A DNA stretch of 64,000 nucleotides from Streptomyces sp. LBL (GTDB lineage Bacteria > Actinomycetota > Actinomycetes > Streptomycetales > Streptomycetaceae), in the NCBI RefSeq assembly GCF_029893585.1, contig NZ_JARXYX010000029.1, positions 1 to 64,000 on the forward strand, in the 5' to 3' direction. This document shows, one piece after another, positions 61,547-64,000 of the stretch (the first letter of the stretch is position 1; each line of letters opens with the position of its first letter). The position numbers and the translations under genes are program-made. Below the pieces are notes generated by a model. It made no database searches, had not been told where the DNA came from, and worked only from the letters and a program-made list of their open reading frames with translations.

Positions 61547-62455
61547 ATGGTCGGCACCACACATCGGAACATGGGTGTGGAAGGCGTGGAAGGGGGCGTC
61601 GGCCTGACCGCTCTCCTGGTCGCTGCGGCACGGGCCATCGAGACCCACCGCCACGACAGCCTGGCACGGGACGTCTACGCAGAGCACTTCGTGCTCGCCG
61701 CACCGGCGTCCGAGGGCTGGCCGGTCCGCTTGCAACAGGTTCCGGACGGGGACGCGAACCCGCTGTGGGGGCGATTCGCGCGTTACTTCGGACTGCGGAC
61801 GAGGGCCCTCGACGACTTTCTCCTCCGGTCGGTGCACGCGGGGAGCGCCCGCCAAGTGATCCTGCTCGGAGCGGGGTTGGATTCGCGGGCGTACCGGCTC
61901 GATTGGCCTCCCGGCTGCGTGATCTTCGAGATCGACCGGGAAGGCGTGCTGGCGTTCAAGCACAAGGTGCTCGGCGGGCTGTCGGCCACCCCGAAGGCAG
62001 CGCGCGTACCGATCCCGATCGATCTGCGCGCCGACTGGGTCGGAGCGCTGGCCGACGCCGGCTTCGACCCGGCCGCACCGAGCGTCTGGCTGGCCGAGGG
62101 GTTGCTGTTCTACCTGCCCAGCGCCGCCGAGACGTACCTCATCGACACGGTGGACCGGTTGAGCACGGGGGGAAGCGCTCTGGCGTTCGAGGTCAAGCTC
62201 GAAAAGGACCTGCTGGAATACCGCGACAGCCCGCTCTACACCGCGACGAAACACCAGATCGGCATCGACCTGCTCAGCCTGTTCGATGGAGAGCCGCGGC
62301 CCGACTCCGCAGGCGATCTGGCGGGCAAGGGCTGGTCCGTATCGGTCCACACCCCCTTCGACTTCACCCGCCGGCACGGACGCGGCCCGCTGCCCGAGCA
62401 GAACGACGCGCTGGCGGGTAACCGGTGGGTGTTCGCGAACAGGCCCCGGCCGTAG
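61547..62455 (+). CDS. SAM-dependent methyltransferase, TIGR00027/LCMT family (302 aa)
   Basis: VILLGAGLDSRAYRLDWP at about residues 103-120 is the SAM-binding motif typical of the TIGR00027 (leucine carboxyl methyltransferase-like) group; VIFEIDREGVLAFKHKVL, IDLRADWVGALADAGFDP and WLAEGLLFYLPSAAE complete it. Related enzymes methylate carboxylates, so a furan carboxylic acid from the preceding genes is an attractive candidate substrate, but this is inference. ATG 61547 has GGGAGGA upstream; 66 bp separate it from the alcohol dehydrogenase gene. Confidence 0.88.
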   Translation: MVGTTHRNMGVEGVEGGVGLTALLVAAARAIETHRHDSLARDVYAEHFVLAAPASEGWPVRLQQVPDGDANPLWGRFARYFGLRTRALDDFLLRSVHAGSARQVILLGAGLDSRAYRLDWPPGCVIFEIDREGVLAFKHKVLGGLSATPKAARVPIPIDLRADWVGALADAGFDPAAPSVWLAEGLLFYLPSAAETYLIDTVDRLSTGGSALAFEVKLEKDLLEYRDSPLYTATKHQIGIDLLSLFDGEPRPDSAGDLAGKGWSVSVHTPFDFTRRHGRGPLPEQNDALAGNRWVFANRPRP

Positions 62456-62620
62456 ATCGAGGGCCGTCTGGACAGGGCCGAGCTGCCGCACCCGCCGGGC
62501 CCGGCCCTCGCCGTACGTCGCGGCGAGGGCACCCAGGGTCCGCGGACAGTCCTGGTTCGCGGCCCCGGCGGTGCCGACAACCGTGATGCCGCGGTCGCGG
62601 ACGATCTGCAACACCGCCGT
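62456..62620 (-). pseudogene. Fragment of a quinone oxidoreductase-type gene
   Basis: On the minus strand, VLQIVRDRGITVVGTAGAAN and TLGALAATYGEGRARRV followed by LGPVQTALDL match the nucleotide-binding half of zinc-free quinone oxidoreductases (VIGTAG, LGA, YGEG, VDAALD). The rest is absent and the flanks are not gene-like. It lies directly after the methyltransferase stop, convergent to it. Confidence 0.55.
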
Positions 62621-62778
62621 TCGCGACGGCGAGGTTGCGGTGCTCGTCCTCGGCCCCAAGCATGGCCTCAAGGGAACAGTGACAGAGCCCCTCGGAGACC
62701 TCGGAGGGGCACGTCCCGGGAAGACGTGAGAGCCATGACGTTTCGTGCGGCCCGGCCCGCCGGCCGTCGCCGGGGAAG

Positions 62779-62871
62779 GTGCCCCCGACCGGCATACGTG
62801 CGATCGGCATGCCCCCGACCGGCATACGTGCGATCGGCATGCCCTCGACCGGCATGCCCTCGACCGGCATG
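62779..62871. repeat. 30-bp and 15-bp tandem repeats at the SDR gene start
   Basis: Two copies of a 30-bp unit (starting CCCCCGACCGGCATACGTGC) are followed by two copies of CCCTCGACCGGCATG. Each unit keeps frame and supplies an in-frame ATG or GTG, so the SDR protein has several possible N-termini. Confidence 0.75.
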
Positions 62872-64000
62872 ACCGGCGACGACCGGCCGCTGCGCTGTCT
62901 GGTCACCGGCGCCACCGGTTACCTGGGCGGCAGGCTGGTGCCGGAGTTGCTGGCGGCCGGGTACTCGGTGCGCTGCCTGGCCCGCTCGCCCGGCAAGCTG
63001 CGGGACCATCCGTGGGCAGGGCAGGTGGAGGCCGCGCGCGGGGACGTGACGGACGAGGAGTCCGTGCGCGCGGCCATGGAGGGAATGGACGTCGCGTACT
63101 ACCTGGTGCACGCGCTGGGCACCGGGCGTGGTTTCGAGGAGAGGGACCGGCGCGCGGCCAGGATCTTCGGTGAGCAGGCGCGTGCCGCCGGAATCCGGCG
63201 GATCGTCTATGTCGGCGGGCTGACTCCTGCCGGAGTACCCGAGTACGCGCTGTCGCCCCATCTGCGGTCCCGCGCGGAAGTGGGCCGCATCCTCCTGGCC
63301 TCGGGTGTGCCGACCGCCGTACTGCGGGCGGCTGTGATCATCGGCTCGGGTTCGGCCTCGTTCGAGATGCTGCGCCATCTGACCGAGCGGCTCCCCGTGA
63401 TGGTGACCCCGAGCTGGGTGCGCACCCGTATCCAGCCGGTCGCCGTCCGCGACGTGCTCCGCTTCCTCGTGGGGTGCGCGGGGCTGCCGTACGACGTGAG
63501 CCGGGCCTTCGACATCGGCGGGCCGGATGTCGTCACGTACGAGGAGATGATGCGGCGGTACGCCGTCGTCGCCGGGCTGCCGAAACGGGTCATCGTCCCC
63601 GTTCCGCTGCTCACCCCCCGGTTGTCCAGCCTCTGGGTCGGTCTGGTCACACCGGTGCCGGGCGCTCTCGCGCGTCCGCTGGTCGAGTCGCTGAAGCACG
63701 AGGTGGTCTGTGCCGAGCGGGACATCGTCCGTCATGTGCCGGACCCGCCGGAGGGACCGGTCACCCTCGACCGGGCGATCCGGCTGGCTCTGCGGCGCGT
63801 GCAGGACGCGGACGTGGCCACCAGGTGGTCCTCGGCCTCGACTCCCCGCGCCCCCAGCGACCCGCTGCCGAGTGACCCGTTGCCCGGCGATCCGTTGCCG
63901 AGCGACCCGTTGCCGAGCGACCCCGACTGGGCGGGCGGGAGCCTCTACACGGATCACCGCGAGCGGACGGTCGCGGCGTCGCCGCAGGCGCTGTGGCGGG
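62869..64000 (+). CDS. SDR-family NAD(P)-binding protein, 3' end beyond the window
   Basis: TGDDRPLRCLVTGATGYLGG gives the Rossmann motif TGATGYLG near residues 13-20; YYLVHALGTGRGFEERDRRA, RRIVYVGGL and SHLRSRAEVGRILLASGVPT-like sequence follow the NmrA/DUF2867-containing oxidoreductases. The visible 377 codons end in PSDPLPSDPLPGDPLPS repeats and then SLYTDHRERTVAASPQALW, so the C-terminal DUF2867 part, expected to about 480-500 residues, is cut off. ATG 62869 is the shortest plausible start; in-frame starts at 62854, 62839 and 62809 lie in the tandem repeats. GGGGAAGG is at 62772-62779. Confidence 0.8.
   Translation, partial: MTGDDRPLRCLVTGATGYLGGRLVPELLAAGYSVRCLARSPGKLRDHPWAGQVEAARGDVTDEESVRAAMEGMDVAYYLVHALGTGRGFEERDRRAARIFGEQARAAGIRRIVYVGGLTPAGVPEYALSPHLRSRAEVGRILLASGVPTAVLRAAVIIGSGSASFEMLRHLTERLPVMVTPSWVRTRIQPVAVRDVLRFLVGCAGLPYDVSRAFDIGGPDVVTYEEMMRRYAVVAGLPKRVIVPVPLLTPRLSSLWVGLVTPVPGALARPLVESLKHEVVCAERDIVRHVPDPPEGPVTLDRAIRLALRRVQDADVATRWSSASTPRAPSDPLPSDPLPGDPLPSDPLPSDPDWAGGSLYTDHRERTVAASPQALWR

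Overview
The window is almost certainly chromosomal DNA of a Streptomyces or close relative. It is very GC-rich with strongly G/C-biased third codon positions, has many GTG starts, and encodes families typical of the genus: SpoIIE-type phosphatases with PAS/GAF sensors, a LAxTG cell-wall protein, DUF6479, DUF4328 and DUF4142 proteins, and cold-shock proteins beside small conserved actinomycete proteins. Both ends are cut. The left end is a run of 30 G, a short spacer and a run of 32 C, which looks like a contig-end sequencing artefact. The right end interrupts an SDR-family gene.

Layout. 0-9 kb holds housekeeping and small regulatory genes: membrane proteins, an HTH-TPR regulator divergent from a tiny exported protein across a perfect AT-rich palindrome, a lipoprotein, an Eis-like acetyltransferase, a nucleoside hydrolase and gene fragments. 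9-11 kb is a nickel/cobalt module: a NiCoT permease behind a cobalamin riboswitch, divergent from an ArsR-type sensor. 11-18.8 kb carries a LAETG surface protein, an alpha-glucosidase, membrane proteins and a TetR/dienelactone-hydrolase pair. 18.9-26.7 kb contains two diverged copies of a cold-shock neighbourhood (cold-shock protein, conserved small protein, MerR-like regulator intact or as a relic; the second copy also has a DEAD-box helicase), with a xylose-binding-like lipoprotein and a TrpF between them. 27-38.7 kb is a signalling island: two large paralogous PAS-GAF-SpoIIE-HATPase proteins around a histidine kinase/response regulator pair, then an ABC exporter and a second response regulator whose kinase survives only as its last 38 codons.

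38.8-52 kb is the accessory part. It has a PAP2-type membrane protein behind AT-rich DNA, IS200/IS605-like right-end hairpins, a decayed SARP/LuxR-type regulator carrying one hairpin in frame, a degenerate and an intact YkgJ-type cysteine-cluster protein, an internally shortened SorC-type regulator, an 1140-residue protein with a C-terminal ADP-ribosyltransferase-like domain, a membrane-anchored protein with ChW-like repeats, a tnpB with an in-frame stop, and a small protein of 9-residue Ser/Gly repeats.

52.4-57 kb is a tight three-gene operon: an L-glutamate-oxidase-like flavoenzyme, a thiamine-diphosphate 2-oxo acid decarboxylase and an AidA/PixA protein, closed by a 17-bp terminator. Together the enzymes could turn an amino acid into an aldehyde. 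57-58.2 kb is mostly gene relics. 58.2-62.5 kb is a candidate small biosynthetic cluster: MfnB-like furan synthase, aldehyde dehydrogenase, zinc alcohol dehydrogenase and a TIGR00027-type methyltransferase. MfnB enzymes make a furan aldehyde phosphate from glyceraldehyde 3-phosphate in methanofuran synthesis, and this one keeps all the active-site residues I can map, but its partners are tailoring enzymes. I consider this cluster and the oxidase/decarboxylase/PixA operon the best candidates for undescribed systems. All functional calls come from reading the sequence, without database searches.
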